Below are positions 34,716-47,469 of a DNA stretch of 64,000 nucleotides, piece after piece. The translations under genes and the position numbers were made by a program. The stretch lies in assembly GCA_918026815.1 (NCBI GenBank), contig CAKJVC010000107.1:186001-250000 (forward strand), in the 5' to 3' direction. Every line of letters starts with the position of its first letter. Position 1 is the stretch's first letter. Source of the stretch: Chalara sp. BL73. Taxonomy: Eukaryota; Ascomycota; Leotiomycetes; Helotiales. The notes below the pieces were generated by a model. It had not been told where the DNA came from and did no database searches. It saw only the letters and a program-made list of their open reading frames with translations.

Positions 34716-37700
34716 TTTCAACTCCTTGCACGCAGCGCCTATTGGGTCGTCAGAAATGTCTATTGGCCCCTTTGTATTATTAATGAAACTACCGCCCTTT
34801 TGCATGCGAGAATATATTTTCAAGCTATCACAAAGACTTCTCGATAGCTCGCAGCCTCCACAAGACTGCAGGTTGTATAACAAGTAATGCCTTGGGAGAA
34901 CGGTAATAGCGGTCAAAGAGAGTGGAATTCTACTCCATACATTTGTGCATTCAGCAGGCTCTCCTAGCCCATAAGGGGATCTCAGAATTTGGGACTATGT
35001 TACATTCACGTCAGGGTGTAGACAGCTCAACGCTTTAACAAAAATTTTCTAACGGTTTAATTAATAACGGTTAAGGTCTAGTATATAAAGTAAAGAAATT
35101 TAAATTTTTTCTTAACTAAACACCACATATGTGGCTACTGGGAGTTTTATTTTATTTTATTTTAATATATATATTAAGAAAGAGTTTTGGGGGGGGGGGG
35201 GGAGGTTATCGAAAAACTACCCCTCGTAGGCGTAAAGTTAAGAAAGTATTTGTAAAAAAAGTCCAGCTAAAATTCTTGCCTATTTGTTATTTTAGTGAAG
35301 AATACATTTAGCAAACTTTAACTTTGCTTTGAAACTTCAAAATAAATTTTAGGTTAGGATAATAATTACAAGTCACCCAGCCTCGCCGGTCACTTCCACC
35401 TCTTCACGCCAGGTTTCACAGTGTACTCACTTCCCCCTCGTGTACAGAATACCACCTCCCTCCTCCCCTCATACCTCCTTCGTCCACTCATTCAGCCGAT
35501 AGCCGCGCATCTCCGCCGGAAATAGCAATTCGACTAGGATGGAGAAGTCCGCTCTTGCAGGCGGGGAAGACGTCTGCGTTGCGGGTGGCGTTGTCGACTA
35601 GGCAGATCTGGAGTGGCGTGTTGGGTATAAGCGCGTGTAATGAAAGCATCGGTGAGCTGGTGGCGGGGTGTTTCAGGGTGGTGGTAGTGAGAGGGGAGGA
35701 CGGTGTACTGAGGGGATTTCAGTAGTGCAGTAGATAGTTATTAGCATCAGCCTGGGCACGAGGACTTGTTTTGTTCCTGCCGAAATTTTGATAACTTGGG
35801 GAAGCTGTTGTGACTGGGAAGTGCGGTGATGCTGTAATTGTGAGGACGTAATATGATCTATAGCGTTCGGCCTACGGCGCAGTATCGTGGGACAATACTA
35901 TTATGTTCATTGTCCACAAATCTGTCGTTACAACTATATATGACCTTTGGTTTTTGGAATGTATAAGGCAACTTTTTTCTTACATTTTCCACTCTCGAAA
36001 CCATGTTCCTTCTATATAAATTCACAAACAGGAGATTGCTCGAATAATAGTACTTGTATCGTTAGTCCACTTTGATATAAGAAGCCGTCTCAAGGCAGAC
36101 GGATGCCGCCTTTTGCATCAATACTTACGCAAAGAGTCATAGGATAGCCCCACGGGTTCTGCTGGCCATCAAAATTTGGCCTCCTTTCCCACAATCTCAC
36201 CTCTACCCTGCCCATAGATATCCTATCTCACATTCCATCGACCGTGCTATTATATTTTGTACTAGCTCTATTCCTGCCACTTGCGTGTTGAGTATCTTGA
36301 ATTTCGTTCAAGTTAGTGTCGCCGTTAAGGTTCCTTCTAACAAGGTTAGCGGATGTATCTCTGATCTGAATTTGAGAATTATCGCAAGGACTCTTCGTTT
36401 ACTCACTTTAAAACGTAGACCACTCTCCTATTTTAAGTGATGTCCCTGATTTTGAGTTGTTGGGGGATCTTTGAAAGTTCCTTCAACGACTTTCCTATGT
36501 TTATGATCTAATGCTGAGCAAGTTTTAGATTGTGACTTCTCGGTACAAATATACGCGTCCGAAATCGTTTCCATTTTTAATTGAAGCTCCATGTTGGTGT
36601 TGGGGAAGCTAATATTGTGCGTCTACTCTGCGTCATGACCGAATAATCCAGAAGGATAAATGTGCCTCTTGTTGTGGCGTGTGTTTAACCACAAGATCCC
36701 GTAGGAAAACCTCCCCCATATTTTCTATATTATTGTAATTAACTTGAAGACTTTTAGGCTTGAATTACTACCATAATATGATTTCCAGGGCAATTTCATG
36801 CCTGGAAGAGGTAGGTTGTCGGAGGAGAATTCCAAGTTATTACTTGAAGATATACGAGAGGCAATATATTATGGCGAAGAAGCTATTAGTACTATCAACC
36901 TGCTGGCCCTAGTAGTTTTTTTAGACGCAGAGAAGTATTTGCACTAGAAGTGAGAGGTACAAACAAATAGTTGGTATGAATTGTGGTACCATCAACATAG
37001 TGCTTCTTCAATCCTGTCCACTGGAAATTATCCTTCCTCCACAAATGTCACCATGAGGAAATATACTACAACCTTAGTGGCCAAAAAACAATCCGAGAGA
37101 ACGCGTCACTCCCCGACATAGAGGTCACGTGTCAATGTTAGACCTAATTACAACGGTAGTAGTTTTATTACTTTTTAATTATTGAAAAATCAACTCAAAA
37201 TATTGTAATTCTTTTATTAAGGGAGGGGGCACGTGCATGATTCCCCAGAACCTAATCGCTCCAGGTGCAAGCATTTATCCATGACACCTTCCCCAGCATA
37301 TTTTAGTTAGTGCTTTCGCTACATCAAATGGTTCAACGCCCCGATCTCTCATTTGTTACCACCATTAGCCCCAAGAACCGTGGGGAAATGATGTCCTCTC
37401 TGTAAATATCTCAACTCGCCGCGCCGTCTAATGAATAATCGACAGTGTCATGCCTGTGGAGCCCGACCACGATACCGCGATTTTGCCTGTGTACACAGAA
37501 TCAATAACTGTTTCTGCGTTCCCTTCACAACAGTCATAACGCAAGTGTCTTTCTTGTCTCGACTGTGAATTTTATCTTCCCAGCCTTTTTTTTATCGCCA
37601 CGCGTGCCATCGGCCGATGTGGTATTATTGACCACTGTGGCTGGGAGGGTCTCTTGATAATACTGCCACGAGACTCATGTATTATCCGCCATTTTCTTAC

Positions 37701-38454
37701 AGTCACTCGTTGGTGGTGACCATGACCACCATCCTTCTCCTTTTCTTTACCTTGGCATCGCGCTCCAAGCTCAAATTTCTTACGCACTGTCTCTTATGTG
37801 ACCCTCGCTATCACCCTTGTCATTGCGTTGTCCGCAACTTGATTACGTCAATTGTACCGATTTACTGGACAGTAAGTCAGGACCTCCCCGGCCACTGCGG
37901 GGGAAGAACGTCCTAATCCAGACTTTCTTGCTGGGCATCATTTTGCATCTCAAAGTCCAGCACAGAACAATAAGTAAAGTGTTCGTTCATCACAACCCCG
38001 CTCAGCCGCATTGCCGTTTCTGTCAGGTCCCGCGGGAACTTGGCAGGAACCTTCAGCCTTGGAGTCTTGGTCGCTTTTCCCGTTGCAGTATTAAGACCGA
38101 AATGCCATTTCATGCAACCCATGTGTCCAATTCCTAAGGCTAAAGGCCCTATCCCGTATTCTGAATTGAATTCCTGCTTGCGTCCCCTTTGTGACCAATG
38201 TGCCTACACGCCAAGACTCTGAAGCCTCAAGCTTTTGGTGGCAAATTATTAGAATTATCGAAGACTACTTTGCCAAGCTACCACGGCGGAGACTGAAAGC
38301 GAGCTTCTAACCGCCACTAAGGGCTTGGAGAGAAGTATAGAAAGAAAATGAACTGCTCTTCCATCAATTTTGAGGGTCGCGCCTGTGTACTCTCAACGGC
38401 CCACCGACGTGATTCCATTCTTTTGACACGAGCTTGTAATTCAGACTTTTCAAT
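34716..38454. other. 3.7 kb gene-poor stretch with an AT-rich island
   Basis: This is the longest gap in the window. 35030-35360 is very AT-rich. Further right the composition is mixed, with many short frames on both strands (37572-38222) but no domain, no intron-consistent exon chain and no RNA gene. The first ATG of the EEP-jacalin gene follows a leader that looks ordinary. Confidence 0.45.
35030..35360. repeat. AT-rich island with poly-G run
   Basis: The stretch is dominated by A and T, with a 14-G homopolymer at 35189-35202. A lysine-rich open frame spans the run. The composition differs sharply from the flanks and could be a RIP-mutated or old transposon fragment. No transposase or LTR can be recognised. 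Confidence 0.45.
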
Positions 38455-39953
38455 ATGCAATTCACGCTCAGAGTCGCCGTGACGGCCTTGGCCTTTGCTA
38501 CAACGGCCCTCAGTGCTGCTACATCGGGTATCTTCAACGTCGTCAGCATCAACGTTGCGGGGCTTCCTCCCTGGCTCAACAACAACGCCGTTCCCGGTGA
38601 TAAAGCTACAAATTCTCGGACGATAGGTAGTCGACTTATTGGCTACGGTGTTGTTCATATGCAGGAAGGTAGGTGATACCACTCCTGTAGCATCGATTTC
38701 GCTTCATCGCATTGTGTAAGATGGCTCTAACGTAGTGTTAGATTTTAATTATCATGCATACATCTACGAGACCAATACACACCCGTACCGGACTGCCACG
38801 TCTGGTGGCGTACCATTCGGCAGTGGGCTCAACACCATCTCTTACTATCCCTGGATCCATTTCAGACGTATCAAGTGGAATTCTTGTAACTTGAACTCTG
38901 GAGATTGCCTGACTCCAAAGGGGTTCACTTTCATGAGAGTGCAAATATCAGAGGGCGTGAACGTCGACTTTTACAGTATGCATCCCTATCAGCTTACCTT
39001 TTTGACTGGCAGCCACTGACTTTAAATTATTAAACAGATCTCCATGCGGATGCAGGGTAACCTCCTCACGATTGAAAAGAAATCTCATATAGTGACTGAC
39101 TGTTTCATCTAGCAACGAGTCCGGGGATCAGGCAGCCCGAACCTCCAATTTCAAGCAGATAGCCGACTATATAGACACATGGTCCGTTGGCAACGCCGTT
39201 GTTCTCTACGGTGACACCAACTCGAGATGGACCCGCGCTGTTGTAGATGGGCTCGGAGTCTTCTCGACCCAAAACGGCATGAAAGATGCCTGGGTTGAAT
39301 TAATCAGAGGAGGCGTGACTCCAACCGAGCTAACCACGTGTGATAATCCGTCACTCACCAACTACTGCGAGGTCGTCGACAAGATCTTCTACCGGCCATC
39401 CAAGGTTGTTAATCTTCAAGCCAGCTACTGGTCCTACGACTCAACAAACTTCCTACAAGCTGATGGAAGTATCCTAACGGACCATAATATCATTAGAGCA
39501 GACATCCAATGGACCCTCAGCAGCACCATCCGACAATCTAACTACTTCGGTGGTGACGGTGGCTACTGGTTCAATAACATTGTTGCACTCCCATCTTCCC
39601 CTAAGACCTCCGTGATTAGCGTCCGAGCTGGCGAGCGCATCGATGCCATCGGAGTTACCCTCACCAACGGTCAATCCTCCCTGCACGGAGGCACAGGAGG
39701 AACACTACGGACTCTCACTCTTGGAAGCGCTGAGTACTGGACCAAGGCCAGGCTTTGCAAGGGAGTGAAGAACGACCGAACTTCCATCTTCTATATCCTC
39801 GTGACGACAAGCACGGGCAGGACGTGGTCTAATGGTGGATCGACCAGTGACTGTGCTGATTTCGAGGCGCCGAGCGGGTGGCAGATTGTGGGTTTCGCTG
39901 GCCAGACTGGCGATGAGGTTGATCTACTCGGGTTAGTTTATGCGCCGAGATAG
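38455..39953 (+). CDS. Secreted endonuclease/exonuclease/phosphatase with jacalin-like lectin domain
   Basis: Four exons (38455-38668, 38742-38975, 39038-39056, 39113-39953) give 435 aa with frame closure. Exon 3 is 19 nt. A clear signal peptide (FTLRVAVTALAFATTALSA) leads into the EEP (DNase I-like) fold. Its catalytic landmarks are INVAGLPPWL, the metal-binding Glu in VHMQED, NLHADAG, YGDTNSRW (Asp/Asn) and the terminal ILTDHNII. From about residue 295 a jacalin-like beta-prism follows: GGDGGYWF, RAGERIDAIGVTLTNG, LHGGTGGT, GWQIVGFAGQTGDEVDLLG. Enzymes of this fold cut nucleic acids, phosphoinositides or sphingomyelin. The lectin would target the enzyme to a glycan surface. The secreted combination suggests action on other cells or on the wall, which is inference. 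Confidence 0.9.
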
Positions 39954-41605
39954 GTAGCGAACTTGGATCTCTAATATCTGTTGGGGACATTATCGTTTCA
40001 TTGGGTGGATTGCGGAGAAGTAGAGGAACAAGGCGAGCTCTAATTTCTCCGAGGGTAATCACGCGCTCGCTGTTAAGGTATCGAAGAGTGATAATACTTG
40101 TGTCAAGCAATGCCTGACCACAAAGTCTCAATGTTTAAAGTTAATGTACATGATTAAGACTTTAATTGTTTGAACGCTAAAAAGCCTCAATTCAAACATT
40201 TCGTATTCGTGAAGCGTACGGCAAGGGTTGACTCACTTAGCAAAATGTCTCAACTTTAATAGCAGCTAGAGTAAATATCTTATTTTACGCTATGTAATCC
40301 ATCTACTACGACCATAGAGATAGCCTACTAATTACAAGTAATTAACGGTCTTTGTTATCCATTCACTAGGTGCATAACCTAGGGGGGAATCCTATTTTCC
40401 CGCCAAAGTTGTCTCCACTATAAAACACTACCCAAGCAGCTGATCGAAATGAGGATTTGAAAAGAGATACTGTGCTTTTCTGTCGGTGATAGAGTGGTGG
40501 CTTCGCTTCACACTGCGCAAATGGTTGGATCTTGAAGTTCAAGTTCCTACGCGGACTGAAGAGCGTAAACAGTAGAACCAGGAACCAGACATTTAATCAA
40601 TTTATCTTTATACAGAATGAGATGCATTCCCTTCCACCGAATTTGGTACAGAAAGAGATCTCTACAAAGTGCTACGTCGCAAAAGGAACACATAGCATTA
40701 AACCTACGTGTTCTCAATTACCCCTTTCGGAATATACCCCATTATCCGTATACATCTCTTTGCATAAAAACACTATGCATATGATGCCATGTTGAATTGC
40801 TCTCAAGTATGATACACCCTTCAAATACACTCTTCCCTCCTAGCTCTTAATGTAGCTCCTAAAGATCACCTGCTTGCTGTACCCTAATAACTGTGGCCAC
40901 ATATAGCTCGAAATTGCAAGTGGGATAGTAGTTGTTACTGCAGCTCCCCTGAATGAATTAGAACTAGCCAACATGCGTTTGTAATAACAACATGGATTAA
41001 CCAGCAGAATAGTGGCCATCAGTTGCGCTGTATACCTCTATGTTTCTTTTTTGACTCCTCGTCCTGGTTTGCCGCTTCAACTGCTCCAGTATTATAGTTG
41101 TATAATACCAGATATCTCAACTAGGGTAGGGGTACCTGCTTGTCACGATCGTTTCAGTGATAGCTGGGTTTCTCGCCCCAAACAAGCCATGGGTCAATTA
41201 ATTAAATCCATCTTACTGAAGGGTTTTTTATGGTTCCCAATGTCGACCGGGAGACAAACAGCCAAATCACATGAAAGTCGACAATACTGGGGAAGTAAGT
41301 GAGGGATGTACGCCACACTGCGGAGTAGCTCAGCATTATGCCGTGAAGGATTGGCTAGATGGGCGTACTTTAGATCACGCTAAAGCATTTTCGAGGTGTA
41401 AAATCATCCCAGGACGCCACAATATGCAGCACCGCCCCACGCCACAACACGCTATCTATCTATTAGCTTAACTTCTCCAATTCGATATTAGGCAGAAACA
41501 TTTAACAATGAGCTGGGCAAGAGACTTTGAGGTTGATAGTTATTATATCACAAGTTCCTCTAATCATTTCCTCACATACCCTCTGTTCAGCAATCCTAGA
41601 ATGTT
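39954..41605. other. Intergenic, 1.65 kb
   Basis: Short frames only (40532-40795, 41012-41471), without domains. No repeat or RNA gene recognised. Confidence 0.45.
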
Positions 41606-43912
41606 ATGGTTGTTCTAGGTCACAAGATGGCGGAAGCTAGAGAGCGCGCAATGTTCGAGGCTCCAGAGTCCCCTTTGAAGTCCATCTCCACGCCGCTTCC
41701 TGAGCACGTCGTTCCGAAAGAACAAATTGCGCCTATAAGTTTATTAGCTCAGTCAATAGCCCAGTGCCCCACATGCGCGAACATCGATTTTCCAGGCATT
41801 ACTACCCTCTCATCCAAAAAGGGTGAGACCAGCACGATGGCCTTCACATGCGCTCGGATTGGTGAATATGTTCCATTACCATATGAAGAGCGGGAAGTCT
41901 ACAAGCTCAGAAACGACAAGCAGTCACTTTCAAGCATGTGTCCACTAGGCCAGTTTATGCATGACGCCATCAAACAACTTTTATATAATGCCAAGTGCCA
42001 GCAGCAAATGCATGTGGCCCTAAACTATAGCCAATACAATAATTTTGGCATAGGCAGAAAAAGAACACCAAACCGAGAAGTTGACTATCGTTTATCGTTA
42101 TTCTTAGAAGCCCCCGCAAGTCCGATTGTACAAAGGAAGCTTCACTGGGCTATTGTCCAGACACAGCCTTTAGTGTCAAGGATTATATTAGATAGCACAA
42201 TGGATATTCCTCCTCCTAATGATGGCTATCTCGACATCGCCGCAGATATAGGATCTCACGCCTCGCATTCCATACCTAGGAACATACGCCAACACCCTCT
42301 CGCGGACCAGTCCTTGGAATTGATCAATAGATGGTTAAGCGAATGTACTCAGAATCATACAGGGTGTGCTTCTATCGCAGAAGAGCCGAACCTCCCCACA
42401 AGGGTTATTGACATAGGTCCAGTGCAGGAACCCACACAGCCGCGTCTCCTTGTAACTGACGGACTTACTGGTGCATATCTCGCTCTCAGCCACTGCTGGG
42501 GACACAAGCCTCTGTTTGTAACCCGTCGGTCGAACATTGAACAGCTAAAAGATAGCATTCCTGTTAAAAAACTACCCCAGACCTTCATTGATATATTCAG
42601 AGTAGCTCGCATATTGCGAATTAGATATGTTTGGATCGATTCCCTATGCATTATCCAAGATGACGATAAGGACTGGGCGAGAGAAGCGCAGAATATGGGG
42701 TTAATATACGAGAATTCATATTGCACAATTGCTGCAACGAGTTCTAATAGTGGAAGTATGTCCTTTTTGAAGCACTGGGACAAAGATTTAGGGTGCTTCG
42801 GGTCGTCTCAAAGGAGGGAAAGGTATCCCCAAGACTACAGTGGTTCGCATTTTCTGCCGTTACCATACGATAGGAACAATCTTGATAAAGGCGCCTTCTA
42901 TATTACCCAATGCAGGCAAAAAACTGATCCTCTTTTGAACATCTCCCAGGCTCCACTCAATACGCGCGGTTGGGTTTTGCAGGAGAGACTTCTGTCTCGA
43001 CGCGTTCTCCACTTTGCCACCGACCAAATCTACTGGGAGTGCCGAAGTCATGCAGTAGCCCAAGATGGGACTGTCTTCCGCCCGAGAGGAGCGGTAGACT
43101 TTCTTTTTCCACTGCCCTCACTGATCCGTAACGTTTACGGTTTGTGTACCGACAACCCAGGCTCCGACGAGGTCTTTATGCGAAGCTGGCTACATATTAT
43201 TGAGTTCTACTCAGCCTGTAGTTTCACCTACGAAAAGGACCGCCTACCCGCTTTACTTGGCCTCGCGGACAGATTTTCTAGGTTTACCAAACGGGAATAT
43301 GTTTGTGGACACTGGTTCGAGCTGGGAAGCAAAGTGATACCAAACACATTGCTCTGGACCGCATGTGGGCAGATTAAGAGAAGATTAACAAAGCATGTAG
43401 CGCCATCTTGGTCCTGGGCAGCAGCAGAGGGAGAGCTCACCTTTGAGAGTGTGAACGTCAGGATTATACCAGAACTACTTTACTTGAGACGATCAGATAA
43501 ATTTGGCATTCCCAGCGTTGTAAGCCTTCGTATTGCGTGTGAGCTACTTACGGCGTATCCTGACCAAGGCGGCGAAGAGGGCTGGAGCAGAGTTAAGCAA
43601 ATATGGAGCATACCCTCCCACAAACCGAAGTCGGCTCCCACTGAACAGTGGCCAAGATCCACATTTGACCCAAAAGACAAACCTGACCCAACATTCCTCG
43701 GCCACATTACATTTGATTCAATCACGGTTATTCCAAAGATGGTTGCGTGTATGTATCTCTTTTGTGACAAAACGGGGTACACGCGAGTTATGGCACTTGA
43801 ACGAGCAAAACCCTTTGATGGAGCCTCCAATGTGTACCAAAGAGTTGGAGTAGGATCTTTTCGTCGAGGCGTAAATCCGGTGTTTTCCAAAGAGGAAATC
43901 GAGCTGACGTAG
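41606..43912 (+). CDS. Heterokaryon-incompatibility (HET) domain protein
   Basis: One uninterrupted frame of 768 aa; an in-frame ATG at 41627 is an alternative start. The HET domain begins near residue 291 with YLALSHCWG. It continues through LPQTFIDIFRVARILRIRYVW, IDSLCIIQDDDKDWAREA and SYCTIAATSS, and further on NTRGWVLQERLLSRR and QIYWEC, all in canonical order. The 290 residues before it include a short Cys motif (CPTCANIDFPG) found in many HET proteins. The C-terminal part is soluble with no further domain that I recognise. HET proteins mediate cell death after fusion of unlike strains or take part in NLR pathways. No frameshift or stop was found, so the gene looks functional. Confidence 0.95.
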   Translation: MVVLGHKMAEARERAMFEAPESPLKSISTPLPEHVVPKEQIAPISLLAQSIAQCPTCANIDFPGITTLSSKKGETSTMAFTCARIGEYVPLPYEEREVYKLRNDKQSLSSMCPLGQFMHDAIKQLLYNAKCQQQMHVALNYSQYNNFGIGRKRTPNREVDYRLSLFLEAPASPIVQRKLHWAIVQTQPLVSRIILDSTMDIPPPNDGYLDIAADIGSHASHSIPRNIRQHPLADQSLELINRWLSECTQNHTGCASIAEEPNLPTRVIDIGPVQEPTQPRLLVTDGLTGAYLALSHCWGHKPLFVTRRSNIEQLKDSIPVKKLPQTFIDIFRVARILRIRYVWIDSLCIIQDDDKDWAREAQNMGLIYENSYCTIAATSSNSGSMSFLKHWDKDLGCFGSSQRRERYPQDYSGSHFLPLPYDRNNLDKGAFYITQCRQKTDPLLNISQAPLNTRGWVLQERLLSRRVLHFATDQIYWECRSHAVAQDGTVFRPRGAVDFLFPLPSLIRNVYGLCTDNPGSDEVFMRSWLHIIEFYSACSFTYEKDRLPALLGLADRFSRFTKREYVCGHWFELGSKVIPNTLLWTACGQIKRRLTKHVAPSWSWAAAEGELTFESVNVRIIPELLYLRRSDKFGIPSVVSLRIACELLTAYPDQGGEEGWSRVKQIWSIPSHKPKSAPTEQWPRSTFDPKDKPDPTFLGHITFDSITVIPKMVACMYLFCDKTGYTRVMALERAKPFDGASNVYQRVGVGSFRRGVNPVFSKEEIELT

Positions 43913-43967
43913 ACTGTAATATTACAAAAGGCAACATATTAAGCAAGATCTCTTGCCGGAAGGTATC

Positions 43968-44270
43968 ATGGCTGACAAGAGATATAGAGTACCAGTCGGA
44001 ACAAAGACGAGAAGGCGTGCAGAGGAACCAAGGCGATCTAAGCAGCGAATTAGGAACGCTGCAAAATTACGGCGAGAATTAATGCTCAGAACATCTCGTA
44101 GTGGTTACAATCTTTGGGTTTCGTCTCAAGTGCATGAAGACAGCCCAACAATTGATCAAATGGCGCTCCGGTTAGAATACCCCACAGCCATCTCACAACA
44201 AGCCCATGTACAAAACTCCCGTCAGCGTATGCGCCTAAGCTCAGAGAACGCACTAAAGTGCTCTCACTAG
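43968..44270 (+). CDS. Possible small basic protein
   Basis: ATG at 43968, 55 bp after the HET stop, opens 100 codons. The product is strongly basic in its first half (KTRRRAEEPRRSKQRIRN) and lacks a signal peptide or TM. I recognise no family. It could be a small gene, the 3' region of the HET transcript or chance. No separate promoter is visible in the 55-bp gap, which argues against an independent gene. Confidence 0.25.
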   Translation: MADKRYRVPVGTKTRRRAEEPRRSKQRIRNAAKLRRELMLRTSRSGYNLWVSSQVHEDSPTIDQMALRLEYPTAISQQAHVQNSRQRMRLSSENALKCSH

Positions 44271-45806
44271 CTATTATTATCGGTGGGGATACACGTGATT
44301 TCCATGAAGCGACTAAAGATATGAGCCGACATTGATCAGGCAGCGTTCATAAGGTGGGAATTGGAAGCGAATACTCTTCGGGTGGAACCAGGCAAACGGC
44401 TCAGAGATGGCCACCTCAGTCCAGTCCTCCTTAATACCGTAGCGATTGTGCCGGATCAAGCATAGAACTTAGAAGGGTGGGCGATGCTCGCCAAGGTACA
44501 ATATGAAATGGAATCACATGGCCGACTAGTAGTAGAAACACAACTTACCACACCAGTGCGAATTTCTGAAACTAGAGAGTGCAAGCCTCTCTGTTCTAGG
44601 GTTTAGTTTTAAATGGGGAGCAACTCATACCGTCCCACGAGCGCGACATTATCTGTGATTTCCATCGCCTTTGTGAGCTAAATTGCTGCTAATGTATACT
44701 ACCCTTAATCCTTTAAACTACTTAAAAACATATGGGAGCTGATATGCCTTCCGAAACCTCTTAGTCCCTTTCTTATACCTCGACGCATGAAGACACATTG
44801 CTCGTTTGACATCCGGAGTCTGCACGCCCCGAAGAAGGCCTAGGATTAAGTTGAGGATGCAGCAGGAAAAGATCAAGAAAGGCCACGCAGCTTCGTTCAG
44901 ATAGACTGCGAAACGAATATCACTGAGATTAGTGCCATTAGCAACCTGTGTTGCCAAACTCTCTAAGCAAGATAGAGTCACTCCTGTTGACCCAACCCAT
45001 TCGGCCTCTCGCTAGACCGCCTTCTGATCACTTAAAAAGATTGCCCTGGCCCTTCCCTATCCTAAGCTATATCCTATATCACGCTATGATTTCGGCCTGA
45101 TGGGGAGCGGTTTTCTGTAGTGTAGTATATGATTACGTAGATGCCATACAGGCTGGAGGGCGGCTAGTTATAAATGGATACCGTAATCCCGGTTTTAGCA
45201 CAGGACCTCTATATCCGCAACTTACACCTTCCTTAGTCTTTCGACTCCTCAGAACGCAACCTGTTGGAAAAAGCTTTCCTCGCACAGAGCGTAAGTTAGC
45301 ATTAGAATATATGTATTTATTAGTGACTACTTGAGACTATTTTTTTTTTTTCTATATGCTCGGTTGATGACTTCAAGGTCCGCTATGCTCTGAATCACAT
45401 CAGCATGGCTCCCGCTAAGCAGCACTCACTTTAGCTGGAGCACTTCAGCCGAGATCTTTTTATCCTCTTTCCACCAGCCTGCTGGTGGTATGTTGTCGCA
45501 AGATTTGTTATGCTATCAATCATGTCGGGGGATCTCTCTCAGAGCATTTACCTCCAGAACCGCACCAACTCAATGAAGTTCTTTGTGCTTCCTTGGGCCG
45601 ACCCCTTACCGGTGCACTCTGCGACAGGATCCGAATCGTGCCAAAGTATCTCCACTGAACACTCTATTGTTGTTCGCCATTATCAACCAGTCGTGGCTAA
45701 GTTACAGCCGATGCGATGGGTGCTATTCTTGCGAGCCGGTTCCAAAGTTCTCAGTCTATACACTCTAGAACGCAAGACTGTCAAGCAGATCCTGACCTGT
45801 GCGTAG
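44271..45806. other. Intergenic, 1.5 kb
   Basis: A minus-strand frame at 44718-44981 (87 aa, one hydrophobic stretch FLIFSCCILNLILGLL) could be an exon or remnant of a membrane protein, but no partner exon was found. A T-run lies at 45341-45351. Nothing else. Confidence 0.4.
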
Positions 45807-46953
45807 CTAATTGGCACTTAATTCTTTCCCTTGCTCAACATCAAGCTCAACTGCCTCTGGAGCTTCACTAGTTCCTAACTGCACGCCACGCCTAGACTCG
45901 CTGGTCGCTATACGGCCAACTGGGACAGCTTGATATTGATAGATGATTCCATCTCTTGCAAACGTCTGACTCAAGCCACTTCCCGGGTAATTATCGTCTA
46001 CCATGGGTGTGCTAAGCTCAACCGTCACCGCGTCAGGAGCTGGCAGCTCCGACTTTCCGTCTATATATGGCCGTGGCTCAGAGTCGGTCTTAGGTCTTGT
46101 TCGCTGTTTGACAATATCGGTATTCTGGAATACGAGAATGGAGGTGTAGGCGCTAAGAAGACTAATTGATTGAAATCAGCAGCTTTATCTCTCTTTACAA
46201 GAAGGTAAAAACTTACACTGCGATAGCGCAGAAGGGTATGAGGCTAATGATAATCTTGTCGAAATTGCAGAACGGGTAAATGGGGTTACATAAGCTCTCT
46301 TTGCTTTCCGTACCATAGTCCCCGAAATTGATATGCTGGTGCACAAACACCCCCGTATATATAACCAACCCCAGCCAAAAAGCCGCCCAAAGTAGCTCTA
46401 GCAACAATAGTAACCGTCTCCAGAAAGGGCGAGCTCGATAGAGCTCGATGAAATGAACAAGCGCCGTAAATAGATTGCAGCCACCAAATACTACAGCGGG
46501 ATATCTGAGGCTTGGTTAGCTCCCGCGACAAATAAGACTAAGCGCCTGTCAAGCTCACAGGAAGATAACCAAATCCGGTAGGTCTCCTCCGTACGCGTAC
46601 TCATTAGATAAGAGGATAAACTCAAGGGAACAAAGGATGATAATAGTGATCGAGTTGCCGGCCTGGACGGCAAACAGCCAGGAGAGCAACTTGCGACTTT
46701 TCGGCAGTAACATTAATAACATGGGGATAATCCAGATATATGATGGAGAACTGTAAGCATAGTCTGAGAAGAGTGAGGAGTTGGAAACTTGGGGATTTTT
46801 ATCTTGGATGGGAGTGCAGACTGTATACAGCTTGTTTGCTTGGCGGCGGGATTGGAGGGGTTTCGTGGCAGCCACAGGGTTATATTTATCTGTGGCGGAG
46901 TTGCGCCACGGGTTGACTGACAAGACACCCAAAACGTTAACTCGTTGCACCAT
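45807..46953 (-). CDS. Multi-pass integral membrane protein, unknown family
   Basis: Three exons (46559-46953, 46217-46504, 45807-46152) with 54- and 64-nt introns give 342 aa and exact frame closure. Hydrophobic segments are YIWIIPMLLMLLP, ITIIILCSLEFILL, VVFGGCNLFTALVHF, the LLLLLELLWAAFWLGLVIY segment and IIISLIPFCAIAVAYTSILVF. That is five or six passes in about 200 residues. The N-terminal 60 residues are polar, with a CTPIQD stretch. The C-terminal 100 residues are an acidic cytosolic tail. I do not recognise a family. The start at 46953 is the only ATG that keeps the first exon whole, but an upstream exon is not excluded. Transporter or scaffold are both possible. Confidence 0.7.
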
Positions 46954-47469
46954 AGGCCTCTTGACTTCGTATGTCCGACATCAAAAGACTTTTAGTGTCG
47001 AATCACAAGCCCAGTTTTCGAGATCGTGCTTTCCCCGAGAATGTGGGGCAGTACTGTTAAAGACATCTCCACCACCCTGTTATCTCTGCAGGATAAGTTC
47101 CCTCGCACTTCCATCTCTGTCGAGTATCTAGACGCAGCCTACCTCCAAGCCCACGCAGCTCTGCAGAATGCGGTTCTTTTCGGCTGCCCTCTTGTTTCTC
47201 GAGGCATGTCTACAGGTTAGCGTGGGTTGCGACGTCAGCTAGATCATATTGCGGGTGGAGCCGGGGCTAGGAGATTCTCGGCACACAGGCGGTAAGTCCT
47301 GCTTGGTGCACTAAAACGGTATCGATAAATACAATAAGTTGTATTTAAGCTTAATTTAGAATATGTAGCAAACGAAAAGCTTCAATTGACTTATTTAACT
47401 TTTGCAACTTGGCACTGGGTTCCTATCCTACATTTCCATATAGTTTCGTCTTGCTATTAATGTGAAAAA
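46954..47469. other. Intergenic, 0.5 kb
   Basis: A short plus frame near 47043-47220 (59 aa) has no domain. The rest is AT-rich. Nothing supported. Confidence 0.4.

Noticed and set aside
37572..38222. Several hydrophobic short frames
   Set aside because: No two can be joined by consensus splice sites and none has a known domain.
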